This document shows, piece by piece, positions 24,460 to 36,004 of a DNA stretch of 64,000 nucleotides. The number at the start of each line of letters is the position of its first letter. Within the stretch, counting starts at the first letter, position 1. This DNA comes from Brevipalpus yothersi (taxonomy: Eukaryota > Arthropoda > Arachnida > Trombidiformes > Tenuipalpidae). The notes beneath the pieces were generated by a model, which ran no database searches, had not been told where the DNA came from, and saw nothing but the letters and a program-made list of their open reading frames with translations. A program made the position numbers and the translations under genes. The stretch is from positions 253,502 to 317,501 of the forward strand of contig QZCP01000135.1 in NCBI GenBank assembly GCA_003956705.1, read 5' to 3'.

Positions 24460-26875
24460 AATGGTTTCAGGGATCATAGATTTCGAACTTATGTAGAGCA
24501 ACTTGACAGAGAATTGAAGATTGAATGAAGAGGCTGATCATCCCAAAGCATAATTTGAGCTATAATTTGATGCTTTGAAAGTTTAGCAAAAATTAGTATC
24601 GTGTGAGAATATTTGGTATCATCATGGAGCACCTTGAATACTGCTGAAACCCACAAGAGAGATATTTCGCAAGAAAATTATCGATATTCATTATTCTGAT
24701 AATTATTCTCATCAAACTCGCAGAACAAGTGGATCTTATGAAAAATTGATAATCAAGAAATAGATAATTGTCGCTTATTCAAAATCAGGAATACCACTCC
24801 ATTATCCAACTTATCCATCCATACTGCACAAAAATGTTAATCTGGGTGAGTCAAATTTTTCAGAAAATGGTCCTGATGGAAACAGGATGTAAGATTCATC
24901 AAAAAGGATTCAATTAAATTTGATTCAATCGAGTTAACGAAATAAGAGATGAGCTCCCTCAGAAAAAAGCAAAATTCTCTACTATTCAGAGAGTATACCA
25001 CTTATCTTGTTCATAAAGAGAAGCTTAAATAGATTAAGAGCTAGTATTCATAGACTAAAATAATCAACAAAATAGAACACAGACTATAAAAAGACAGATA
25101 AATCGCTCAGGAACAGCTTATCACCTATTTGATTGTAAACCTTCGAAGAGAAAATACAAAAGATGTAAATAGATAATATCGTTAATGCAAACATTTTCCT
25201 GTATGACCAGATACCGAAAATAGGAGAATACTTTGGAATTTTCATGCTCATCTGAGAATAGACAACTGATGGAAAAAAGGAGAGCGATAAATTTTCTTCA
25301 AATAGCCTCCACTTGGAAGAAGAGAAACAAAAGAGCTGGGTAAAAACAATCGATACCAATTTGGTCAAGCAGTTTGATGGTCAATGAAATGTCATGACAC
25401 TGGTTAAGCTCCCCAATAGGAAGAGATGCATTGATCTAGGAATATCGGTCAGAGGCAGCAGATAACAAATTGGCCTGATGAGGCACAAATAGTGCATGAT
25501 CAGGTTGATGAAAGTTTGGATCAGATCAAGAGACGATAATTCATTCTAACAATATCTCTGGAAACTCGAGATCCTCTCTCTCTCTCTCTCTCAAGTTGGA
25601 ATCATCAGGAATCGCCTGGCTTTTTATGTACTTTCGACTTGACGCTTTCAAATCATATAACGCCCAAATCGATCATTTGACATTCTTTTCGAAGAATGTA
25701 CAAAAGAGTTTAGATGGTAAGAGAGAGAAAACGAATTGAAATGAAACATTCAGAGTCGATCAATAGAATTCAGCAGTTCAGAGTCTTCAATGTCCCAACA
25801 TTTCATTCCATAGATACTGACCAGAATCGAGTAGTGAAAAAAATAGACTAATTAAAAACTAATTTGTACATCCTTTGAATTTATTCTTCCTTTTTTATCG
25901 TTGAAAGTTGATAGGAAAGGTGGCTAAAAGTTTGAATTAATCATATACACTCGAGCAGCTACATGTGTATTCTAAGTGATAACTAATGGATGCGTTTTGT
26001 GCTCACTTTCTATCAGTTGGATTGATCTAATAAACTGATTAACTCGTCATGAGTAGAGTTTTCTCACAGGCTACCGCCCAACCCACCCAAATCGATCGTG
26101 ATGGACACAGAGAGATGAAGTATAGTTGAATATGGTAGGGAAATGGTTATTATAATAGACTCAGATGATCACTCGTGCTTCATTCACTGTGGAAGAAGCT
26201 CAAGATTCCATTCTGGGGAACTTGCGATTGGAGGTCATCTTAGTGGATGCCAAGTTGAAAGAGAGAGAAAAGAATCAGAAATAAAGAGACAAGAACGTGG
26301 AGTGAAATCCTTCAGCTACCACTGAAGCATCGGATAGTTCTGATGAGACCCTTCAGTTGAGTATTTTCTTCTATTCTGTTTGCCGGAAAAGTCCATCACC
26401 AACATCCTATCATCACCATTTCCACTGTATTCCAGAGGAAGGATGCTCACTGTCTGTGAGGAATATCATTTAAGAGAGAAGAGGGAGGGAGAGAGAGAGA
26501 AGCTCAATTTCTAATGGGGCTAGTGTAATCATGAAACATGCTTGTACATGGAACTATCCACTTTTGAGATGGATCATAATCGATTTTGAATCAGATAACT
26601 CATTGCATCATTGGGGAAGGGGGATTTGGAGCAAAAATGATATTGGATTGATTTTTCTCCCTCTCACATCAAAAATGAGGGATGAAGATGCTATCGGAGT
26701 TACACTGAGCTACGTTCTCTTGGAAGGGTTTGTCTTCGCTTGTTCGATATTGCTTTGAAGAGTCACTTCCATTGAAAGGAAAGCATATTACGGATAAGTC
26801 GCAGTGAGTATATTGTTGATACGGAGGAAGATATGATTAGCACCATTCAGTATATCTTTAAATTGATAATTTTTC

Positions 26876-28690
26876 TCAGACCGTTAGATATTTCCTGTAT
26901 GTAGCTGGACGAACGTTTCCATCTGGAGGATATTCATCTTCGTAGATCTGTGGGTTGAAAATGAATGTTATAGATCAAAGAAAATGGAAGGAAAAACCAT
27001 ATTTTTGTTTTGAGAAGCAAAATCGTAAAGCAAGATACCGGCGGCATTAGAAAAACTAGTCAAATATCAGCTGATCATGAGGATGATGGTTTAAAAATGT
27101 CTGTTTCAAGCTTGACCTATGGATAAGATGCTTCCAAAGAAAAAATCATTGGAACACTCTCAAATAATCATTTCAGAAGGAAATAGGATCCAACTGTTCA
27201 CATTAGATTCAATCTTGAGATACTACACTAGAATAATTTTTATTCTCCAATTTTTCAAATCTTCTGTGATTCCTTCGATTAACTAACGTGTACATTGTAC
27301 AATGTATTGTGTAGTGAAGTATTATAATGATTAAATTCCCAATTGAATAGGATTGAAAAAATTGGTATAACTTCATCCATGTCCCTTTAGTTCTTCTAGT
27401 GATCAATCGAGTTACTTTTTTACACTTTTTGATTTTCAAATAGCTCTCAGATCTTTTGGATTTGATTCAACAGTCAAACAAAACATTAGAGGGTTTTATT
27501 TAACAATCCAGGTTCCAAATTAAGTCCATCATCTCAGTAGATTCGATCCAAGATTTAGAAGTGTCAATAGTTTGCAAATCTTACCTTTAGAAAAGATAAA
27601 TATTTATTGATAGATTCTCAATGGAAATCTAAATTAATTCATTCAGAGTGATTGGAAAAAATATAAGAATAAATAAAAAAAATGCCAAAAATGGGGGTGA
27701 AAAACTAATAATAATTAAAAGATTAAAAATCTGAGCAATGTTATCAAATTCTCAGTAATTAGCAGTCTCAATGTTAATGTAATATACCTCACTCAATTCC
27801 TTCAACAAATCACAATTGAAATGATGAAAATAAAGAAAAATGAAGGGATTATTTCTCCAAATATCACAACTAAATGAACCCAAGAATTTCCAAAATATTC
27901 TAACAGAAGGCTCTTATGGTAACACAAATCTTTCAGTATGCCCATTATTATCAAATGTGATAGAACTCTAATTAAACCACCCCTTGGTCAAATAGAAAAT
28001 TCTAATAATGGTTCAAAGTTATTTCTATCATTTCATTGAATGCATAGAAAATGGCGAATAGAATTGGTCAATGATTAGAACGTTCTAATACTCCAAGTCA
28101 ACAGGAACATGTAATCAAACAGATTTATAATTTCAATTCCATCGAGAGTGATAATGTTCATAGATTGTTTCTCCAGGAATCTCACTTAAGTGAACCAGAG
28201 GTTTTCAAAATAATCGAGTGGTAGATTTTAATTGTAATCCAAGTCCTAGAAGATGTCCATCGAGTTATCAAATAACTCTTCCGACTCATTTCATTGAGGG
28301 AGTAGAACTTCATAGATTTTTTCATAATAAACTCTGACTCATTGAGTCACAGGCATTTTCGATCCTAAAAAGTTAAATCGAATACATGTAGAAGAGAAAA
28401 TGCTTTTTTGACAGTATACGCATCCAAAACTGACCATTGTAAGAGCAATGGTGAGATAAAAGATCTTTGAAATAACATAGAAATATAATATTTTACAGCT
28501 TCTCTGTCAACACGATCAGAAAGGGATCGGTTTCCCATGTACAGTGCAACCTGTAGGAGTTTGTGTCCGTTCTTGAGGGTAGAGCGAACGTCTAGTGGAA
28601 ATTCATTCTGATCGAAATTTTCTCCTTGGAATGGGTGATGTCCATGTAACTGGGATTGGTCGATCCAATGTGATTGTGAGACTGATGAAA
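26876..28690 (-). CDS. Possible small gene, two candidate exons
   Basis: A last exon is suggested at 26876-26947. After a good TTTTCAACCCACAG acceptor it is open for 23 codons (…EYPPDGNVRPATYRKYLTV) to a stop. A second coding-looking stretch starts at 28690 after TTTCATCAG and reads through NEFPLDVRSTLKNGHKLLQ and GNRSLSDRVDREA to a weak GTAAAA donor near 28507. Both ends are phase 0. The intervening intron is largely the dispersed repeat at 27070-28385. No family is recognised and the upstream start was not found. I cannot show that the two exons belong together. Confidence 0.3.
27070..28385 (+). repeat. Dispersed repeat, diverged copy
   Basis: It matches the repeat at 6764-7745 at both ends (27070-27380 and 28055-28385). 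The middle is AT-rich and poorly conserved. It is longer than copy 1 and clearly older or more altered. Confidence 0.7.
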
Positions 28691-28995
28691 TGCACATCAT
28701 CATCACATATCGTAATCAGAATGATGTTCTCGATCAAATTAACTGCAAGAGTTTAGCTTTTCCAAGAGCAAAAATTCCGATGATGATCATAGCGTTTCAT
28801 CATCATTTTTCGAACTCATCACCCAGTAATTAATGAGTAATATAAGTGATGACTTTAGCTTGAAGCCGATGATCATGAAATTGTGTTCATCACGCTCATC
28901 TTGATTATAATCAAAATGGTAGCTAGATAGGTATTAATTAATTAACTCTTTCAGCTATCTCAACAAAAACTTCGCTCTTGTGCCCAAATTTCTTG

Positions 28996-29271
28996 CCAGA
29001 TAATCTTTCACCTAATTAAATTAAATTAAATTTAACGATAGAATTTAATGTTTTAGCAATGAGAAAGAGCTGATTATACTACTTGAGGGGCAAATTACTC
29101 TTTGCTTCTTGTTCAAAGAGGAGCTAAAAATGAGACAAGAGTAGAAGAATAAATTCTGTATTTCAAATTAAATTTGTTTTTTTTGATGGTTTTAGCAATA
29201 TCACAAGAGCAAAGCCTTTGTCTATTTATCTGTCTCTTTCTTCTTCTTCACCTTCTACATCTTCTTGGTGA
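28996..29271 (+). repeat. Inverted repeat A, left copy
   Basis: By eye it is essentially identical to the reverse complement of 39678-39949 apart from one 5-bp AAATT indel and end differences. It ends exactly at the ATG of the signal-peptide exon at 29271, so it would be that exon's 5' flank. Confidence 0.9.
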
Positions 29272-29367
29272 TGAAAAATTTCTTTATTATTAGATCATTT
29301 TTCATCATTCTATTTTCACTGGCCAGTCAGTGGGAAGCGAAAGCCTTGCATCCGAGATATAAGAATG
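29271..29367 (+). CDS. First exon of a secreted protein (signal peptide)
   Basis: ATG at 29271 opens 32 codons to a GTATGT donor after 29367 (phase 1). The sequence starts MKNFFIIRSFFIILFS and continues LASQWEA-KALHPRYKN, a classic hydrophobic signal peptide with probable cleavage after WEA. The product class is unknown: a peptide hormone or small secreted protein would fit. I could not find the second exon; the mobile island starts here and may sit in the intron or have removed it. Confidence 0.4.
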
Positions 29368-29539
29368 GTATGTGACATCAGTTTTTGTAGGATTTTATTT
29401 CCCAGAGTGAAAGTGAAAGGATAGTCCACATTTTGATCGCCAAAAGAGAGCAGAGAGAAAAGCTTGATAGCATTTCAATCTTATGTTGGATTCCATTGTC
29501 ATCACATGTATTCAACAACAATTCAACAATCATTTTTCA

Positions 29540-29631
29540 TCAGTACAAAATTATTCTTTCATTATTTTCGCTTCTTCTTCTACTTAGCCCTTGTGATAAG
29601 AACTTTAATTTTTCATACTGAGTGCTTCATT
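29540..29631 (+). repeat. Inverted repeat B, left copy
   Basis: 92 bp matching the reverse complement of 41239-41330 with two mismatches seen by eye. Confidence 0.9.
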
Positions 29632-30636
29632 TTTGTTCTTTTCCATTTCTGACGATAATTACTTAACTCAGCCATAAATCTGGAGATTTAAATCCAAATA
29701 TTTCTGTGGAATTATGGATTCGGGACTAAGAAAAGTTGTCTGGAATGAAGTTCGCTCCAAGTATTAAACTCCAAAAGCAAATTTCAAGGAAAGTGAATTG
29801 GTGCGTAGCATTTGAGACCCGTTCCTCGAATTCAAATCTTATCAACTAGACTATTTTACCGTTGACTAATCTTCTTTTTCCTTTTCTCTGAAATCCAGTT
29901 GGAAAAGGACATGTCCAGAAAACGGGCTTTTTTGGCCCATGTCCGATTTCGATAAAAAGTATATATTCCGAAAGATCATGGCCTATAGATCACAGAAATA
30001 TAATTTTTAAGGCGCTCAAATAAAAGGTTCTCGAGTTTTCAACATTTGAAGTTTGATAGAAAAATTGCGCAGAATCGGAAATTTTGATAGATAAACCCAT
30101 GAGATGCATCATTCTGGATTGAAAAATCTTGAAGGGAGTCATTTACTCAGTTTCAGCCAGATTTTGGCTGACAAAAAAGGAATTTTCCCAAAAAATGCTA
30201 CAATATGTGAAGAAATCACTAGAATTCATATATCGATTACAATGAATAGGTTCATCTTCGTTTGATGAGATTGAATTCGTGATGGTGTGATTTTCCAGAC
30301 GAGTTTCGATAGTTCAATCATACTTTCCCAGTCTTCCAGATTTTCATATAGTGTAGTTAAGTGAAAGACAAGTTTGACTTTTGATTGAATGAGTATTATT
30401 GTCAAAGTGATTTAAGGATATTATTTTGAGAGATTCTTCTATAGAAATAACAAAAGATCAACATCGATAAAGGGATTTATAAATACATGTATTTTGAAAA
30501 GAAAGACTCTCGTTTTGAACGTAAAAGTAACCATCAATGTTAAAGTGAAGGCAGGACCATATGATCTTCATACTCTGAAAGAAAATCGATGAAACAATCG
30601 ATGAGAAGAATAGAGATGCATATTCATATCAAACAC
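29632..30636. other. Left interior of the island, no gene
   Basis: AT-rich. A short palindromic patch near 29898-29946 (GGACATGTCC and GGGC…GCCC) has a partial inverted counterpart near 38650-38672. No ORF is supported. Confidence 0.4.
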
Positions 30637-33095
30637 TTACCAATCTAAATCAGAGCCTTCATCCTCAGCCTCGATGCCTTGAGCAAAAGTGCTATCGAGA
30701 GAGGCAACTGGAGCGGGACTCTCAAAACCACTCCCAACAATTGATAACAAGCACAGTGCATGGAGGCAAGGACTTATAGTTCTTCGACCAGATAAGCACT
30801 TGCAGTACCAATCCACTGCTCTGTCTGTCCCTTCTTTGTCAAGATCAATCAGAACAAAAACGTGATAAGTCTTGTTGTTGTGATATCTTGAAGGAAGTTT
30901 TGCTCTGAGGAGATAAGGCGAGTCTACTTCGATTCCGAAGGCTGTGAAAGCCTGGAGAAACTCTAATGGCTCTTGATGTAGCTTCAGCTATGGAATAGGA
31001 AACGGAATGAGTGGAAAATACATTCTCCTATCATAATACTTACGCTAGAATGTAAGCCTTTCTTTCGACATTCTGTTTTGTAGCTATTGATCCATTTCGG
31101 CCCATATGTTCCGCAAGATATCATATAAAGCTCGTCGTAGCTGAAGGGATCTACATGCTGAATTGCTGAGTCATAGACTGCCCAGTTAGCTCTTGTGAGA
31201 ACGATCCCGTGGTGATCTATCATCTTTCCAAGTTTATCCTCCATATTTTTCCGCTGGCCCATTCTTTCTATGATGAGGAGCTCATTCCCAGGATCTGATA
31301 AGAAGCGTGAATGATACTTATTGATCAGAGCACCGACTATTCTCAGATCTTTTTTGGAGTTTTGAATGTATTTATTGTCGATGACATGATCAAAAACACG
31401 GAACTTCTCTTTGATCTGTCCATTCACCTGCTCAACAGGAGGTCTGATTTTGGTGCATATCCGAGAATCATTAGCCTCTTGAGCTGTCAATTGTAGTGTG
31501 GCTTGCGGATTACTTGGATTCCTCCGGGCAAAAGGTGGATAGTGTACTTCAAATCTACTTTGTCTGAGATTTTCTGCAACATCCCGGAATCCTCGATCCA
31601 ATATGAAGCAGTCACCTTCCCTGAAAAACTCTCTGAATCCTCGACTGTGCTCTACAATGTTTCGTAAGATTGTAGCATCATTCGTGGTGGCTGGAAAGCT
31701 TGGAATTATTTCAAGAATATAACCATCAGGGAGAACACCGATCATTGGTTTGTAAAGAGATCGCTTTTTGTGAGTAGAAAAAGTATTTTTCTGGAACTCA
31801 ATGTTGCTGCTTTTTTCTATGTAGATGTATGTTCCATCATAGATTGCTTGTAGACTCTCTTGGTCCTGGGAGGGGGAAAGAGCTCTTGAGATCTGTGTGA
31901 GATGCTCTCTAGCTTCCTCTCGAGTTATTGATGTGAGCCCCAAATTACTTCTGACAAATGGCTTGAGCTCTTCTCTGATGCGCTTCATGTTATCACACAG
32001 TGCACTCTTCTTGAGGCCAAAGATGAATGCAACCATTCTGATTGCAAATCCTGTTCTAAGGTAGAGAAGGTATGGACCAAGATATTTGTGGAGATTCTTA
32101 TGGAGATTCGATTGTAGATCAAGAAGATTCACAGAGTCCAGAGATGTTAATTGCTCCAATACCTTGTCATTGGAAGGAATTAAAGCTGGGAACTGCTTTC
32201 TAGCATGCTTAGTTGCCCAAGTCATTATCAGTGTGATGGCCTGCTCGAGCTCAGATGGAGTCAGATGGTCATCTTTCAGAGGAAATGTCTCCCATTCGTG
32301 AGAGAGATGACTGTGACAACAACGAGAGCCGTTAGGTATGAAAACTCTCCAGAATACCATAGCACCCATCCGCTTGCTCTTAGGGACTCTTGTCAGGACT
32401 CTTGGTGGTGAGCATTTGAAGATACACATACCATAGCTGCTGATGGTCTTTTTTGTCCTCTCACCCAGCAGCGATGAGTCTTCCTCCTCACTTTCGTCAG
32501 AGCTATCATCAGGATTCTCTGGTGGCTCACTCTCATTCCAATCAGAATCACTATTCTCTGCTGATGACTCGCCTGATGGACTTGAATTTGAACTTCCATC
32601 TCTGACCTCTTCTATTGTTGTTGTATTCACGCCACTAGTTCCTGGGAGTGAACTTTCAGAGTATGCTTCTGTTTCAGAGTCACTAGAGTCTCCATGAGAT
32701 GAGGAGGAAGTATCAGCTTCCTGGAAAACTCTTTTGGACGAGCTAGGCTCCGATGATTTTGTTAATGTGCTAGACTCACATTATGGCTGAGAGAGACTAG
32801 GTTTCAGTGATTGTCGTGATGAACCTGACCGAGGCGGCCGTGAAAGCTGGCTGGACGATGATGGACTAGATGGTGTTGAGGATTGCTGGGAAGGTTTTGA
32901 TCTACATTTCGAGTCTCGTTTCCAGTTATCGTATAAACTCCTACAGTCTGTGCAGATTCTGTCTCCGATCGATGCATTACACTTGTGTACATTTTGGAAG
33001 TAAGATTTCATATCCTCATTATAGACGCGATAGGTACGCTCTTGTTTCTTCTTGTTATTATCTAGCTCCTAAGAGCATTTTTGGCAGAGGCCCAT
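30637..33095 (-). pseudogene. DDE transposase with N-terminal zinc ribbon and C-terminal SWIM finger, two in-frame stops
   Basis: The frame runs from the ATG at 33095. An N-terminal Cys4-type module (LCQKC, then ICTDC) is interrupted by TAG at 33069-33071. An acidic Ser-rich linker follows, broken by TAA at 32781-32783, and then 540 or so open codons. The catalytic core resembles DDE_Tnp_4: D in AIYDGTYIYI, D in FILDRGFRDV, and E in EQVNGQIKEKFRVF. A 56-bp intron (30988-31043, GTAAGT…CATAG) leads to a last exon carrying WYCKC-x9-CLH, which fits the SWIM zinc finger CxCx(n)CxH. The stop is TAA at 30637-30639, although GTAAGT there could also be a donor. Domain assignments are confident. The stops mean it is probably dead as written. 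Confidence 0.85.
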
Positions 33096-33140
33096 CTTGA
33101 AATACTTTGACTGTTATTGAGAAAAATATAATATGCATCA

Positions 33141-33170
33141 AAATTCTAAATTCTAAATTCTAAATTCTAG
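33141..33170. repeat. Short tandem 7-mer (ATTCTAA)n
   Basis: About four units just upstream of the transposase start. Confidence 0.85.
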
Positions 33171-33414
33171 TTCTATTTTGCTAATCTCATCATTTCTCTC
33201 AGTTCAATGTTTATCTCTCACTTCATAGAGCAATGAAATATTTTTTTAAAGTTATGTATTTTTTTCTAAATATCCATATCTCAAACAAATAGTCTTCATG
33301 GTCTCAATAAGATTGTCACTCACGCCAATATCACTTCTTTTACTCACTCTGCAACACGATTCTTCCATTTCCATTCTCTCACCTACTAGCTGAACTCTCA
33401 TACAAGTAAGAAGT

Positions 33415-34668
33415 ATAGTGATGAGCGATTCCCTGTACTCAAACTCGGTATACCGATTACTATTTGAGTACTGGTAATCGGAGTATCGGGTATTTTTCTG
33501 AAGGGTGGTACTCATGAGTAGAGACGATTACTCTCTCTCTCTCTCTCTCTTGCTCTCCATCTCTTTCTCCCTCTTTCTTTGTCTGGCTGTTTATTTTCAT
33601 TTCAAATGAATTTGAGTTGATGAATTGATGAAAGAATAGTTTGTGTTAATTCATTTGATTAATTGATGATCAATATTCATTGATTCAACGGTAAACATTG
33701 ATGCGTATCGTATCAATAGCGTTGATTGTGTTGGGAATGAATTTGTATTAATGTTGTTTGGTCGCATTTCTTCATCATCATCATCTGAATCGGTTCACTT
33801 TTTGGGCTGTCATTCTTCTCTCTTATTTCATTGGTTTGTGGATTTGATTTTGGATTATCATCAATTGGTTGATCATTATCAACATCATCATCATCAAGTT
33901 TCATCAATAGTTTTGCTATCATTTGTAGTCATCATCTATACAATATATACACATACACACACACATTTTTCTTCTAATATACCTGCTGGATTGTTTATAT
34001 GTTTATGTGGAATCATCTACCCACTAGTGAACCTTCTGTGTCCACTGTGCAACCACCTTGGAATCTCTCTCTCTCTCTTTCTCTCTTCATGATTTTTCAC
34101 CATTCAAATGGCCATCCGAGAAAGTCCTGTGTGGAAGTATTTCATCAGAGAAGATGGAAATATAGCTAGATGCAGGCTGTGTGAATCAGTGTATCAACGC
34201 TCTGGTGGAACTTCGAATCTGAGAAAGCATCTGAAACATATACATCACAAAAATTTGGATTCATCTTCTTCCGCAGCAGGAAGCCCAACCAGTCCAGCAA
34301 GCATAGCTTCCACCTCTAGTCAATCGACCATTGACACACTCTTCCAAGATTTCTCTTCAACTCAATCTGGGACTAAGAAAGTGAGAATCACAAATTTGAT
34401 CACCCTTTTCATCGTTAAAGATAACTTACCTTTGGATACTGTGAATGGACAAGGATTTCGGAAACTTATGAGCTATCTTGCACCTGCTTTCACTGTTCCC
34501 GACAGGAAAACCATTCGAAGACGAGTTGATACCTTGTATGATCAAATGATCAGGCTCAAAAAGATGGAGGTGGCTGATGTTAAAGATTTAGCTCTGACTT
34601 TTGATATCTGGAAAGATACTCAAAATCAAACATCATATCTGGGGGTTACAGGGCATTTCATATGAGAT
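33415..34668 (+). mobile_element. hAT transposon, 5' part only
   Basis: The sequence from about 33416 (TAGTGATGAGCGATTCCC) followed by ACTC/GAGTAC and GGTAATCGG subterminal motifs looks like a hAT end. The BED-finger ORF starts at 34108. Coding sequence stops abruptly near 34668, where a different sequence begins, so the 3' three quarters are missing. The exact terminus and target-site duplication cannot be fixed by eye. Confidence 0.6.
34108..34665 (+). pseudogene. Truncated hAT transposase with BED zinc finger
   Basis: 185 codons from a true ATG. Residues 5-45 form a BED finger (ARCRLC … HLKHIHH). A Ser/Thr linker follows, then the start of the hAT catalytic domain ending LALTFDIWKD…YLGVTGHFI, which matches the conserved hAT segment with the first catalytic Asp. 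Full hAT transposases are about 600 residues, so the RNase-H core and dimerisation region are lost. It cannot be autonomous. Confidence 0.85.
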
Positions 34669-35322
34669 TGGAGAATTTCTTCCATCTTCCTCTCTTGTAT
34701 GATTCTTGAAGAGAGACACACGAGTGAATATATCAGTGAACTCACAAAAACAGATTCCAGAGTCTATATTAGAAATACTGGAGATATCCTTTCTTTTCTT
34801 GCTGGATTCATCCGACGGCGAGCAGCATCCGTTGACGGTTTCATCTCTCTTTCTTTTCCTTGTGTTGTTGTCTTCTGGCACTCCAGAAACAACCTCATCA
34901 TCAGATTCATGCACTTTTAAGAATTGATTGCAAACAACACACTTGGATCCGGTTTGGTAATATTCAGCGTGTCGATATAATTTCTCGGGAGTTACCTTAA
35001 ACCCACCTTTCTCCTGCAAAAACACTCGGCAACCAAGCTTTTTCAACAGGTCCAAAAATTTATCTAATTGTGAGGCCAATCTTAGCTTACCATGATTTAA
35101 TAGATGGTCTAGATGATGAACCGAACGAGCGGAGAATTTCTGAAGATTAAGATGAACCTCATGAGTTTTTGCCGCTCGAATTTGAGCAGCAACATCACTG
35201 AACAAAACAAGCCACGGGTGGAGGTTGAACTCTTGCGTTTCGCCCTCACAAAGATGAACAAATAATCTATCATTAATGGATTGTTCATCGATGAACTCAA
35301 TTTTTGTAGTTAACCTAAACAT
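34633..35322 (-). CDS. BTB/POZ-domain protein, C-terminus disrupted by the hAT fragment
   Basis: 229 codons from ATG at 35322. Residues 8-100 follow the BTB/POZ pattern: F-V-H-L-C-E-G, then F-N-L-H-P-W-L-V-L-F-S, then a beta strand HLNLQKFS, LDHLLNHGKLRL, and a leucine-rich helix ending KKLGC. A CVVC pair (about 131-134) may begin a zinc site. A basic KRKRDE segment suggests nuclear location. The last dozen codons are antisense hAT sequence, so the native C-terminus is gone. BTB proteins dimerise and often act in transcription or ubiquitin ligase complexes; its role here is unknown. It starts inside the last codons of the neighbouring interrupted ORF. Confidence 0.55.
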   Translation of the reverse strand: MFRLTTKIEFIDEQSINDRLFVHLCEGETQEFNLHPWLVLFSDVAAQIRAAKTHEVHLNLQKFSARSVHHLDHLLNHGKLRLASQLDKFLDLLKKLGCRVFLQEKGGFKVTPEKLYRHAEYYQTGSKCVVCNQFLKVHESDDEVVSGVPEDNNTRKRKRDETVNGCCSPSDESSKKRKDISSISNIDSGICFCEFTDIFTRVSLFKNHTREEDGRNSPISYEMPCNPQI

Positions 35323-35962
35323 ATTTAACTATTAAATGATGAACAAAACATTGAAGATGTTCAAGATGGCACCGAGAGAGGCGCCCTAGAGACATGCTCA
35401 GTCCCCCTTTGAGCACCGGCAAATTCCATTTTCCAACGAAATACAAAAGAATATTCATTCGACACGAGATATCTCTAATTGACCAAGCAAATTGGGAAAA
35501 TTTAAACATTGTTTTAGACAATTATCTTACTCGCTCAAATTGTGCCAAAGCAAGATGATATACTTCAGCGGATACTTCGTAGGTAAGTGTAAAAGATAAT
35601 AAGTGTAATGATGACAAAACAAGAGCTGACACAACAGCCGTTTGTTTTCCCGGTGATGCTTTTCTCATCAAATGCTCTCCCTTCTTTTTGATCGTCTTTG
35701 AATATGGTAAGTGTGGACATTCTCACCATTGGTCGTAGAGATCTTCATTCAAGACACAAACGGACGTTTCATCCATTGCTGCGTTGGTGAGGACACGATT
35801 GATAACAACTGGATTCATTTCGAAGTGTTTGGACACTTTTCGTATGAGAAAATTTTTACACTTGACCAAGACGGTGACACCAGGATGACAAACCAATCCG
35901 TGTACAAATTGACCATAATTTATATCAACGGTAATGGCTCCAACTCGATGACTCTCTTTATC
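35315..35962 (-). pseudogene. Unknown ORF interrupted by two stops, overlapping the BTB ORF by 8 nt
   Basis: One frame stays protein-like for 216 codons, apart from TGA at 35723-35725 and TAA at 35522-35524. It contains GAITVDINYGQFVHGLVCHP, VSKHFEMNPVVINRVL and SAEVYHLALAQFER, and ends with TAG at 35315-35317, 8 nt past the start of the BTB ORF. Both stops sit beside GT dinucleotides (GTGAGA, GTAAGA). Splicing could bypass them, but I found no acceptor in the right phase. No family is recognised. Confidence 0.45.
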
Positions 35963-36004
35963 TCATATTAAATCAACCTGTTCGTTGATATTAATCTGTT
36001 CAAA

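Larger units (their letters stand above)
18211..26875. other. Gene-poor region
   Basis: It contains AAT repeats (about 18256), TG and CA runs (18340, 19440-19475), GA tracts (18701-18722, 19741-19760) and a gapped GA array. Beyond a weak possible exon at 20576-20869 I see no supported gene. Several 60-90-codon open frames (for example 21504-21794, 22794-22976, 25084-25368) lack an ATG, splice sites or recognisable motifs. Confidence 0.5.

Noticed and set aside
33751..34092. 113-codon plus-strand frame
   Set aside because: Low-complexity CATCAT/CT-derived sequence in the hAT 5' region.
35711..35971. 86-codon plus-strand frame
   Set aside because: It lacks an ATG and is antisense to a more protein-like minus-strand frame.
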